NCBI GenBank assembly: GCA_026027325.1
Contig: JAMSLZ010000010.1
Coordinates: 620,001 to 684,000, forward strand
Direction of reading: 5' to 3'
Length of the DNA: 64,000 nucleotides
Origin: Actinomucor elegans
Lineage: Eukaryota; Mucoromycota; Mucoromycetes; Mucorales; Mucoraceae
Shown here: positions 1 through 9,950 of the stretch, in pieces
Layout of the letters: each line of letters starts with the position of its first letter
How positions within the stretch are numbered: the first letter of the stretch is position 1
Notes under the pieces: generated by a model
Told to the model about the DNA's origin: nothing
The model's input: only the letters and a program-made list of their open reading frames with translations
The model's database searches: none
Position numbers and translations under genes: made by a program

Positions 1-1349
1 TTATTACGTGTCGAAAGAACACAACGCGTGCATTTTAAGTAGGCTGTTTGATTTCTTTGATAGGGCCCCTCTGCCTTTTATTATTCACCTTCAAGTCTAT
101 TACAAACACGTACTTTATAGTAGCGCGGAACGATCCTTATACTAGCTATGCTGACTTTTCAATTATTATAACCGTCCTGATGATTGATCAAATCGAACGC
201 GTTAGAGCTCAATAATAATAGTGTTATGCAACAGCTGTTAGTCTTTAGTGTATCGACCTATATGTAAACCCCTTCAAACAAAGAACGTCCTAACCAGATT
301 ATCATTTTGAAGCTCGAGTTTAACGTCATTCTACATATTTGAGGCGGCGGATCCATCCGATAATATAGATACTAAAATTAATAATACATCTACACGTTCA
401 TGTATCTCAAGATAGGTATATCTGGGGCCAAGAACATAAGATTGCCTTCTCTGAAATGTCCTCACTGCTTGAATCTGTGTAACTGCATGTCCTGTCAAAC
501 TTCATTGACAAATCAAATCATATCAACTTGTTACCCATAGTATGATCCACTAACAAAAAAAAAAGGAAGCGAATGTATAGATTGATCGTAAAAAAAAAAA
601 AACTAGCTTGTAATCGTTTCATTATCTGCATAATTCGCATTTTAAGTGAAATAGACGGCTTTTAAAATGGCGTGTAATGTGAATCCGATATCAGCACAAT
701 AATAAAAAAAAATAAGGGTCGATCAGTCCTGGGAGCGTTGAACGTACCTCATAACAATCTAGATTAAAACGGTTTATTCAAATGAAGCCACTTGTTTTCA
801 ATCGATTAGGAACAGAATTCGGAAGATAGATTGATCCGATTAGGAAGAGTCCCAGAGTTAATGCTTGGAAACGTATGATTTATCAGGTCCGAAAGTTCAA
901 ATATTTGATTAGTTGATTTCAGAGATGGCTAATGACATACTATTATTTCGTTGTTGGCCTGCACTCAGAATATAGAAAATACCGGCTCTGAATATACCTC
1001 TCTTCGACTACATGATAGACTCAAACTTAGTTGGTCTACTAGCGATATTTCTTGTTAATATACTAAATCAAAACAGCAATATCTGACTGTAAGTGATCGT
1101 TTTCATGAAAAAAAAAATCTCACTCAATGAATATCATTCGATCGAGAGTTTAGCATAATATGAATGCATTGATCGCAAAGATAGCTTGATTTCAGTTATC
1201 ACAATAAAGTATATTGAACATGATTTTTTTTTTTTTTTTTTGCTTTATCAAACTCATTTTGTTATTTCCACTGATGCTCTGATAAACCTGCGCTTAAATA
1301 CTTTGTCTTACCTCAACTGGTGTTTATCTCTCTTTATTGGCTTCGCTAT
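1..1349. other. Non-coding stretch before NRK1
   Basis: No gene is supported here. The sequence is AT-rich with several A/T homopolymers (around 557-602, 707 and 1226-1241). Open frames are short, start at non-ATG codons and match no family I know. The last few hundred bases probably hold the promoter and leader of the nicotinamide riboside kinase gene that begins at 1350. Confidence 0.6.
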
Positions 1350-2191
1350 ATGGCAAAAGTATATACCATTGGGATTGGGTAATTCTTCCTACAACTAAAT
1401 AAAATAACTTGTATACTGAAACACAGTCATAGTGGACCCTCTTGTTCTGGAAAGACGGTATATCTTTGATGTGACCTTTATAAGAAATTGCTATTAATCA
1501 TTCAAAAACAGACAGCTACACGTATTATACGGCAGGTACTCAAAAACACGGTGGTTCTCTATCAAGATGACTTTTACAAAGTAAAGCTTTTAACCAAGAA
1601 CTTCATGTGCATCAGTTACTAATTTTATTGCAATAGCCAGAGGCATTGGTGCCCATCGATCAAGAAACACAGCTAGCCAACTGGGATTGCCCTGAATCAG
1701 TAGATTTCGAAAAATTTTCTCGGTTGATTGAGTATACAAAAGCACATAATGGCCAATTACCACCAGATTTTAGCTCGAATGAAGAAAGTAATATTCATGA
1801 TGGATCTAAATTGATCAGTTCTGAAGCATCAGCTCAAATAGAACAAATTCTAAAACCCTTCTCAACAAACCAAGATGCAATTTTTGTGTTTGTCGATGGA
1901 TTTATGCTTTACTGGGACGATAAAGTATCTCAACACATAGACTGTAAGATTGCGTTTACGGGTTCCTACGAGACGCTTAAATCAAGGCGGGAAAAGCGTC
2001 AAGGGTATCATACTTTGGAAGGGTATTGGGTTGATCCTCCTGGGTATTTTGACAAAATTGTCTGGCCCGAGTTTCTTCGTCTCAGTAAGCATAATGCTAC
2101 TATAAATGACATCTTGACTATCAATACAGATGTTTATTCTATTGATGAAACAGCATTGTTAGTCGCTAATAAACTCACTGAACTTTTATAG
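1350..2191 (+). CDS. NRK1: Nicotinamide riboside kinase (NRK1), four exons
   Basis: Phosphorylates nicotinamide riboside to NMN in the NAD salvage pathway, in the cytosol. Model: exons 1350-1378, 1427-1457, 1512-1580 and 1637-2191, giving 227 residues; all junctions are GT-AG and in phase. The start MAKVYTIGIG leads directly into a P-loop, GPSCSGKT (residues 13-20), followed by the family motif QDDFYK at the end of exon 3 and NWDCPES in exon 4, the substrate-binding region of NRK proteins. A second conserved stretch, VDGFMLYWD, lies in the middle of exon 4, and the segment with SRREKRQGYHTLEGYWVDPPGYFDKIVWPEF is typical of the lid region. The first two coding exons are only 29 and 31 nt. The gene converges on the PPR gene with 72 bp between stop codons. 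Length and motifs fit the family; I am confident. Confidence 0.93.
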
Positions 2192-2263
2192 TTTTTTTTT
2201 TGTTCATCCATTTTTTTTTTATTGATGAATGGGTCTATTTCTATTACTATATACAAAAAAAAG

Positions 2264-3763
2264 TTACACTGAGGGTTTCTTAGCGACTATACGGTTCAAT
2301 CGATCCAGTAATTCAGGGCTAGGTTCAATTTTTAAAGGTGCCTGATTATCAACTAACAATCGTTCTTTGGCTAATGTTGCTATCGAACTCGTTTGTATAT
2401 CAACAGTTGGTGTAGTTGCTGCCACTGATGTATTACTTAAGGATACAAACACCTCCAAAGCAGACTTGGTATCACCTAAATCAAGAAAAGCAGATACGAG
2501 GGTATACATTGTTTCAGAATTCGGCTTTACTTGAATATCTTTCATATTTTGATATAGTTTTTGTATTGTTTCGACTTGAGGTTGCTGTAATTCCCGAGCT
2601 TCTTCTTCTTCTTCATCGAGAGACATGGGTGGCTTCATAAAAGAGCTAAACAATGTATTGTAGATTGTCACAATTGGCTTTATACGCAAGCTTTTCATTT
2701 GATCTAGTGCCGCTAAAGCTTCTTCTCGTTTGTTACTGTGAACCATTAAATCAATATAAACGCGAAAACTCTCTGCATCTGCTCGAGGTATAGATTTGTG
2801 TTTCTTTGGATGTCGAGTTGCAGCTACCATTTGATCAAACATGGTGCACGCTCTGTCCTTTCGTCCATTGCACGCATAGCCAGACATAACTACGTTCCAT
2901 ATCACAGTAGTGTTCGCCAAATGATCAAGTCCATGGCCTTTAATCTCTTTAAGCATTTGATCCAATCCATCCACATCGCCCATTTTACCCATTGCGTGCA
3001 ATAAGGTCGAGTACGTATATTGATTTGGCTGTAATCCTCTCGAGACCATGTCATAATACAGCTTTTGCGCAGTTCTCAAGTCTGACAGTTGGGCCGCAAT
3101 ATGTATCAAGGAATTGAATGTAGTAACATCTGGTTGTATTGGTTCTTTGGGTACCTTTTCACCATGTTCGATTAGAATCGATTGCTGCATCTCGTCAAAT
3201 AACTTTAACGCATCCAATAGGTGATGTGCACGCTTCTGAGGCACTGTTTTACCGCCAACCCAATGAATCAAAGCATTGTATTCATTCAATCGTAAAAAGT
3301 AGCCTTGTCGGCGCATATCATCGACTAGAGCCAGTAGTCGATGCAGATTCTTTTGACAGGCACGCGATCGAATTGTATATACAAAAAGATTGTGATAGTT
3401 TTTTCGCGTTAGGCAGTCAAGGAAGTCGTTACTATAAAGGTAGGTATACACGGGCCAAATGCGATCGATGTCTTGCGTTGACAGTGCGCGGTAAAAGTTG
3501 GCCAATACTGCTGCCTTGTTTTTGCGGATGTCATCATTTGGTGTTGGAGTTGAATTGGTCGAATCGTTGACAGTTATAGCTTCATTTCTCGGTATTAATG
3601 TGCTAGTGCTGTAGGCATGAAGGAAACCAAGAGGAAGAATGGGTGCCGCTTTCGAGGTTGACAGGAGTGACGGGAAAAGAAATGCAGTCCTCGAATAATT
3701 GATACAGTATATACATCGTGTTTGACTTGGCACGGAATTGAATCGATGCCAAAGCCTTCGCAT
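2264..3763 (-). CDS. Pentatricopeptide repeat protein, probably mitochondrial
   Basis: Single open frame of 499 residues. The N-terminus (MRRLWHRFNSVPSQTRC...) is rich in Arg, Ser and hydrophobic residues and lacks acidic residues for about 55 positions, which suggests a mitochondrial presequence. From about residue 120 to 430 it carries helical PPR units; the clearest is VTTFNSLIHIAAQLSDLRTA followed by QPNQYTYSTLLHAMGKMGDVDG, with further units around IWNVVMSGYACNGRKDRA and VTIYNTLFSSF. PPR proteins bind organellar RNA and act in processing or translation of mitochondrial transcripts; the particular target cannot be read from sequence. No intron was needed. The ATG at 3763 is the first in-frame start and gives the presequence, so I use it. 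It is convergent with NRK1. Confidence 0.85.
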   Translation of the reverse strand: MRRLWHRFNSVPSQTRCIYCINYSRTAFLFPSLLSTSKAAPILPLGFLHAYSTSTLIPRNEAITVNDSTNSTPTPNDDIRKNKAAVLANFYRALSTQDIDRIWPVYTYLYSNDFLDCLTRKNYHNLFVYTIRSRACQKNLHRLLALVDDMRRQGYFLRLNEYNALIHWVGGKTVPQKRAHHLLDALKLFDEMQQSILIEHGEKVPKEPIQPDVTTFNSLIHIAAQLSDLRTAQKLYYDMVSRGLQPNQYTYSTLLHAMGKMGDVDGLDQMLKEIKGHGLDHLANTTVIWNVVMSGYACNGRKDRACTMFDQMVAATRHPKKHKSIPRADAESFRVYIDLMVHSNKREEALAALDQMKSLRIKPIVTIYNTLFSSFMKPPMSLDEEEEEARELQQPQVETIQKLYQNMKDIQVKPNSETMYTLVSAFLDLGDTKSALEVFVSLSNTSVAATTPTVDIQTSSIATLAKERLLVDNQAPLKIEPSPELLDRLNRIVAKKPSV

Positions 3764-5973
3764 AATATGTTTATCACTCTATAGGTTGGGGTACCTTATT
3801 TTTGTATGTTGCGTCGAATATTGTATGTGGAGTTCAAAGGGTCTATAAAAAAAACAAAACCCATTATAGCCTGGACAAGCCCTGGGACGTCACAATACTG
3901 TGACTTGTATTTACGAGGGGTTTGTATTTCATTTTTGATATTTTACAATAAATGACTCTACCATCATGAAAAATAATGCTTACCTCAAGTTTTAGCCAAA
4001 ATACACAACATAATATGATTGATTGAGCTATTTCCAATAGAAGAAAGCAGATGAGACACAACCTCTTGAATAAGAAATTCTATCTAAATCAACAAGATAT
4101 AGAAAGCACATGTAAAAGCCCCTATTCTTTCTAAAAGAATAATTGTTAGAACAATAAAGTATGCAAGCATAGTAGGTGGGTGTGTGCTTATTACGCCTAG
4201 TATCAACTCGATGGGTAATGTTACTGTCTTACACCTTGTAACTTTGTATCAAATACTGTTATTTGATACGCTAGTAAGCAGATATATATTACTTGCATGC
4301 AGAGATTTATCAAATCATTGTAAATCGTGCGCTTGGACAAGCCTTGTAGCCAATGCCAATATTTCACTGGTTGTTGACTTATTCAGAGCGTATTTTCTAC
4401 ACGTTATACATAAAAACACACACTCATTATTTCATACACGATAAAGCTCTGAGTACATTCTGTTAATGAAATAAATCGGCTTCCATTCTTTATTGTGCAA
4501 TATATAATCTCCTTTTGAAAGCTTAGAAAGCAATCGCGACTGTTTTATTGACAGCTTTAGTAGTAGAATTATGATAAATATTTTTCTGTAAGCCCTAAAT
4601 ACTCTTTGCTAATGATTAAAATCAAGTCTGCTTCAAGTTATGCAAAGATAATCCTAGCTGATTGATTTGATGTCGTTTTTAGTTTTACATCTGAGTGTCT
4701 AATTGTTTACAAGTAAATATATATATATATATATATATAATCATATTACGATAGCAAAGCGCATTAAATAAATCATATACGATAGCAAAAAGCAAGGGAT
4801 AAGAATGTAATATTTTAATGAACTGAATATAATAAAATATGATATATGATATAGATGAAGAGACGTTAATCCAAGAAAGATGGATTTACAGTAAATATAT
4901 CTGTGATTTTATCTTGGCTACGTGTAGTCGCATTGTTTTGAAAAGGCCGATCATGAAGTATCAACTGCCAGTAAAATACCAAAGACACCATAGAGTAGTA
5001 GATTTAACAATGTAGTAAAGCACGCACAAAAAAAATCAAAGGGCATTTGGAGTTTCTAGATTTAGCATACTGCATACATCTTTCATGAAAAAAGACCATT
5101 GCCTCGTAGTAATACTGAAGAATGGCTTTCCGGATTTTCTGTTTGTTAGGACACGGAACACGGAAATGAATTTAGAAAATTTACTTGGTTATGGTACATG
5201 CGATATTGATCGGTAAAAATCCTTTCGCTTTCCACTAGAAATTTGGCTGTTGGTGATTTTCGAGATAGCGCTCTATACCAGATCTAACAAGTCTGGGAAA
5301 ATAAGGTAGCAGATTAGAGATCTTTTAGAGCTTTTTTTTTTGGAGGAGGAGGGAAAGGGTGAATAGCTTGAGTCAGAGTTAGACCACTGGTATTTCGATA
5401 ATTCCGTGATTTATAAAAAAAACATCTCCCAGTTCGGTTCTCCAAATAGAAAAAGTTTCGGATTTGAAGAGTTCCAGAATTTTTGCTTATTTTCAATAGG
5501 ACGCTCGGGAGGGGATTTGTAAACTGAGAGTAAGTTCCTGAAATTTAAGGAATCGAACTTTAAAACATGTCATTTTATTGAATATAAGGAACTGAGCCGG
5601 GAAACTGTTAAGTCATCTAGTTTCCAAAATTTGATTTTTCATTAAATTCGGAATCTTTTGGAGATACTCCAGTACTACCATAAATAAAGCCTTTGAAACG
5701 AATGGACAGGGAGTTGTTGGGGGAAAAAAAAAGACTATCGATTTTCTACGAATTACAATCCATACTTAGTAGGATACTATGATTGGTTGAGATATTAATC
5801 ATTTGGTCCATCATTCATTTTATTGCAATGTTGCAATTTCCAGAAATCTTGCTTCAATTTAGTAAACCTTGCCCGGAAAGAGTTATTGCATCGAATACAA
5901 ACTTGAAACAACTGATAAAGCAAAGCACTGAAAATCCAGATTTTGATATTAAATAATGGAGGGGGGGTTTTAT
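3764..5973. other. 2.2-kb stretch without a supported gene
   Basis: No open frame above about 90 codons matches a family. There is a (TA)n microsatellite at about 4717-4738, several A-runs and a G-run at 5961-5967. The high-coordinate side of the PPR gene (3764 onward) must contain that gene's promoter; the rest may be decayed sequence, but I could not identify an element. Confidence 0.5.
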
Positions 5974-7638
5974 TCAGTCTGTTGTTTCTTTTGTGTCATT
6001 ATTATGGTGATTATCCTGATCGTTCAACATCTTTCTTTTTTCCTGTCGATAGTTGATAATAAAAACAGCCAGTGTTGAAAAGAATCCAACGCCAGAAAGA
6101 GCTATCAAGAAAATAAGCAAAATTTGTATTGTATTTGCACCATGATTCTCCACAGGTGTCGCCTCTCTCGTCACGCTATCTACCGATAATAAAATATCCA
6201 CATCCTGAGCAGTATAATCTTTACAGCAAGCCACTGCATCTGCAAACCCAATTCTACTAACCGCATCCTTGTCTTCTTCTTTTCCTCTATCAAAGATTAC
6301 AGTCTTCCCTCGTAGCAATGTATTGCCCAAGATGGTAGATGCCATATGACCACCGCTGTTGGAAAGCCCAGTCCAGCTTATATTCACCCAGTCTTGTATA
6401 AAAGGTTTGATATTCAAGATGTTTTCAATAGGAATCGATACTTGTTTGTTTCCTTCAAATGCAATAACAAGCGAAGCATTATGCGCGATGGTCAATGCAT
6501 TGCGTGGCACACTAAGTTGAGCATGATCCAACCAAAAGGCTTTTTCGTGCTCTTTTGAAACAGAAGCATCAAATTGAACCAACTTAGCATGCCACAGTGC
6601 ATTCAGTAGCCTGTTCAAATTCTAAATACAAATGTATCAGCATGATGGTTTACTTTTTCTTGGCTGTACCTTACCTCTGGTGTAAGTACAATATCTCTTG
6701 TACCCGTATCTATGATTGTTCTAGGCACATTCAAATGTTCTATATTATTGACTGTTTTACCATTCACTATAAACCGTTCAATTTTGACTTCATAGTAACG
6801 TTTATGAGTTAAAGGTACCCATACAATTTCACTACCAACTGACTGACTCGGATACCCGCCTAACCAAAAATGGCCATCACGCTGACACTTTTTAGCACTG
6901 CCAGTTATGATCTTTCTAGTTGAGGTATTTTGGGTGAGGAATTCAAATTCTTGAGAAAATGTCGTTGCAACTGCAGATTTAGGACAGAGCTGCACTGTAA
7001 ATGCATTAGGTACGCCTTTTTCTTTACGAATCGCATCAAACAAAGTCAATTTTTGTTGGTGTGCATGTCTTTCGTTATGGTGGGGTCGTGTTTGCAATGA
7101 ATGATGCGCTAATCCCCAAATGCCTTGATTTTTGCGACAGCGAGGTATGAAAAATGCTTGGTTTTCAGTAATGAGATCGATACGGGCAAAGGCTTGTTGG
7201 ACACCATCAAAGCTGACGAGCTGACCAGTAGCAAAACCTTTCCAAGATGAATGAAGCTTGGCGTTGCCGTAACTGGCATTGACAGTTTCAAAATGGTGTG
7301 CAGGAGGTACTGGCAGATAAGGTTTTTGGACAAATGAACAGTTTTGACAAAGGTCGGAGATGACGGCTGTGTTGGATGACCCAGTGTCTAGAACAAGATT
7401 CATCTATACTTAATGAGTACACTTGAAGATTAACATACGTTGTTTTTATTACCAACGTAGAGCCAATAGTAACTTGTGCATGGTAATCGCATTCTGGATT
7501 GCCATACAAGTCTAGGTGCGCAGTCCAACTGGAAGAAGTCATATTATCAGTAAAGAAATCCAGCTCATTAAGAGTTTTATTGTTATAAGGTGCATCTGTA
7601 TTTATTCCGCAGCCAAACAAGCAAATAAGATTATACAT
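5974..7638 (-). CDS. Membrane-anchored aspartic protease (pepsin family A1)
   Basis: Model on the minus strand: exons 7638-7453, 7403-6675 and 6621-5974, giving 520 residues with both introns in phase 0. The fold shows both catalytic loops: LVLDTGSSNTAV at the start of exon 2 and RTIIDTGTRDIVL at its end. The C-terminus has one strong hydrophobic segment (ILLIFLIALSGVGFFSTLAVFII) followed by a basic tail (NYRQEKRK), so it looks like a type I membrane protein in the secretory pathway or at the cell surface, comparable in layout to BACE or yapsin-like enzymes. Many Cys and N-glycosylation sites lie in the lumenal part. The N-terminal exon has only a short hydrophobic start (MYNLICLFGCG), so the signal peptide is weak and a further upstream exon cannot be excluded. 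The catalytic assignment is firm; the exact N-terminus is not. Confidence 0.85.
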
Positions 7639-8324
7639 TGTCCATTACTTTATCAAGTAAGGTACACAAAGGGTTCTATTAATACTAATCATAGTTGTAA
7701 TTACAAGTCATCGAATGATGAAGATCACCAGTGTATTATTAGTTTTAGCTCAGTTTGTAACCAGATCAAATTGGAACATTCTGCCCTAGAATCCTTGTAC
7801 TGAAAATAGGCTTATTTGAAAGAGCATGTTTTGTTTCGTATTTTACCCGGAAGCCATTGTTTTATCTCAGTTCACAGTTGAATAAAGGCCTGTTAAATTG
7901 ATTAGAAACGCATAATGAACTTTATATTTTGAACTCCTATTGAATTCCCGACACCGGTTATATCATTTTTTATTTTATTTTATTATCTGCCCATTTTAAG
8001 ATGCAAAGATAAATGTTCGTTTACTGGAGCAAGTATGAATTTTAATATTGTTTGTACGAGAATCACATCGAAATCTCTCTTTATCATTGAGTAAAATGAG
8101 ACTTTGAAATGCTACAATAGTAGTAATTTGATTCATATTACCGCTAGCCAATGAAATAAACATACTGCACATCAATACTTTTCCGGATCTCTCCCTGCAT
8201 TGATACTCCCATTAGCGCATAATATAAATGGAATATGTAACGATGATTTATTTATAATATTTCATGAAAGCAAAAGAGATAATTTATGTAATAGAAAATG
8301 TACAAACCTGGTATATAATGAACA

Positions 8325-8357
<33 letters not shown>

Positions 8358-8531
8358 TAAAAAAAAAAGGAAGAATATACATAATATAATAGAAAAGCAG
8401 CACTAAATACACATATAGAAATAATGAGTGAAAATACAGAAAAATATCAATGGGGTCATATAAAGAAGAAGAGCATAAACAAGACTATAAACAAGAATCA
8501 CATAAAAGGAGAGTATATAAGAAGGGAAGAT
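7639..8531. other. Intergenic, with a trinucleotide microsatellite
   Basis: Between the protease and kinase genes, both on the minus strand. No coding sequence is evident. An (AAT)n tract of roughly ten units lies at about 8327-8356, close to the 3' end of the kinase gene. The stretch should include the promoter of the protease and the 3' untranslated region of the kinase. Confidence 0.55.
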
Positions 8532-9674
8532 CTAGATCATAACATGAATGTACTGAGGGTCTAGATTACTGGTCCCTTTTTTAGTACCAGCAGAAAAGAA
8601 GGTATTGGGTAAATCTGCCACGGACGAGGCGCTAGAGGCAGAAGAACTGCTGCTTAATGAAGTTTCATTAGGCGTAGCAGGAGGAGAGGGCAAGTCATTG
8701 TTGAGAATTTTAGTAGGCACTTGAATATGCTTGATGACTTTCTTGGTTCTTCTAGCAGAAACAGTGGTAGTGCCATTGGCTGCCATGGCCGCTGCTGCCA
8801 TCATGGATTCATAGCGAGCTACTTCAGGTGTACGAGTGAAGAAAGTGCAGCGTTGAACACGGTGATACAATTCATCTAAAGTGATGCGGCGATGAGGGTC
8901 CAAGCAAAAAATGCGTTTCAGTATTTTGTTGAGTTCATTGGAAATAGGTAGTATTTTCAACAAGAGGTTGGGGTCATGAAGATATCCACAAAAGGTCTCA
9001 TCGTCCAAGGAAGCCAGTCGCCAGGGGTTGCGACCTGCGGCCAAATTAATCAAGATGATGCCTAAAGCCCAAACGTCATTAGGAGCAGTTGCATATCCAA
9101 CTCGTTTCTGTCTGTCTAAGCCGCCTTGACATTCGGGCGAAAAGTAAAAGGTCGATCCGCACCCATAATCGGTAGAAATAGCGTCAGTAGTTGCTAGGCC
9201 AAAGTCTGCCAATTTGACGGTTCGGCCACCATGAAAGATCAAGACGTTTTCTGGTTTCAGGTCTCTGTGAAAGATGTGATTATCGTGGCTATAGCGAACT
9301 GCATCAATCAACTGCAAGAACACGCTGCGAATCAATGCATGATTGCCATAATACAGACTTTTATCAGTGATCGCTGAAAAAAGATCACCCTCAGATCCAT
9401 ATTCGAGGATTGCGTGCGTCCAGTCGGGAGTTCGCACGACTTTTTCGAGTCGGATGATGTGCGGATGGTCGGAAAGATGCGAGTGCAACGTGATTTCATT
9501 TCGTTGGAAGGCAAGCTGGCGAGAGTCGAGACCAGCGTGTGGTAAAGACTTCACTGCATATCGTTTGAATGTATGTATATTGCGAGCCATATAAACTTGG
9601 CCATAGGTGCCTATGCTTAGTACTTTAATGATCTCTAAATCGTCAATCATAGTTCCAATAGGTAGCTGTGTCAT
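8532..9674 (-). CDS. Ser/Thr protein kinase, Ran1/Sks1/Vhs1-like
   Basis: Intronless frame of 380 residues with a complete kinase domain: glycine loop IGTYGQVY (21-28), ATP-binding lysine in YAVKSL (K42), helix-C glutamate E60, catalytic loop HRDLKPEN (136-143), DFG (157-159) and an APE-equivalent SPE at 179-181. The compact N-terminal kinase domain followed by a short Ser-rich tail (SLSSSSSASSASS near 342) resembles the fungal Ran1/Pat1 and Sks1/Vhs1 group, which act in nutrient and meiosis control; the subfamily is an inference. The activation segment has the sequence TDYGCGSTFYFSPE. It is divergent from the antiporter gene, with 276 bp between the two start codons, so the two may share a promoter region. 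Confidence 0.88.
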   Translation of the reverse strand: MTQLPIGTMIDDLEIIKVLSIGTYGQVYMARNIHTFKRYAVKSLPHAGLDSRQLAFQRNEITLHSHLSDHPHIIRLEKVVRTPDWTHAILEYGSEGDLFSAITDKSLYYGNHALIRSVFLQLIDAVRYSHDNHIFHRDLKPENVLIFHGGRTVKLADFGLATTDAISTDYGCGSTFYFSPECQGGLDRQKRVGYATAPNDVWALGIILINLAAGRNPWRLASLDDETFCGYLHDPNLLLKILPISNELNKILKRIFCLDPHRRITLDELYHRVQRCTFFTRTPEVARYESMMAAAAMAANGTTTVSARRTKKVIKHIQVPTKILNNDLPSPPATPNETSLSSSSSASSASSVADLPNTFFSAGTKKGTSNLDPQYIHVMI

Positions 9675-9950
9675 AATTGAGAATGTTACAAGTAAGATAA
9701 AAAAGAAAGAAAATTGATGATTCTCGAAAATACAGGATTTGCTTTATATTTATATTTGGGCGTAACATAAAAAGAACGTGCTTAGGAGATGTGATTATTT
9801 CTGCGTTTACTATAAGAAGCGATTCTTCAATAGTGATATAATTAAGCTGCTCCACCAATCAATTGGCTTGGTTTTCGCCCAGCTTTATTTTATCATGACT
9901 AACAACAAGTGGGCTTTTATTCTCTCTTTTTAATTTTGCCACATTTATAG

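Noticed and set aside
7718..7801. Plus-strand start MKITSVLLVLAQFV resembling a signal peptide next to the aspartic protease
   Set aside because: The frame ends after 23 codons and no continuing exon with family resemblance was found on the plus strand.
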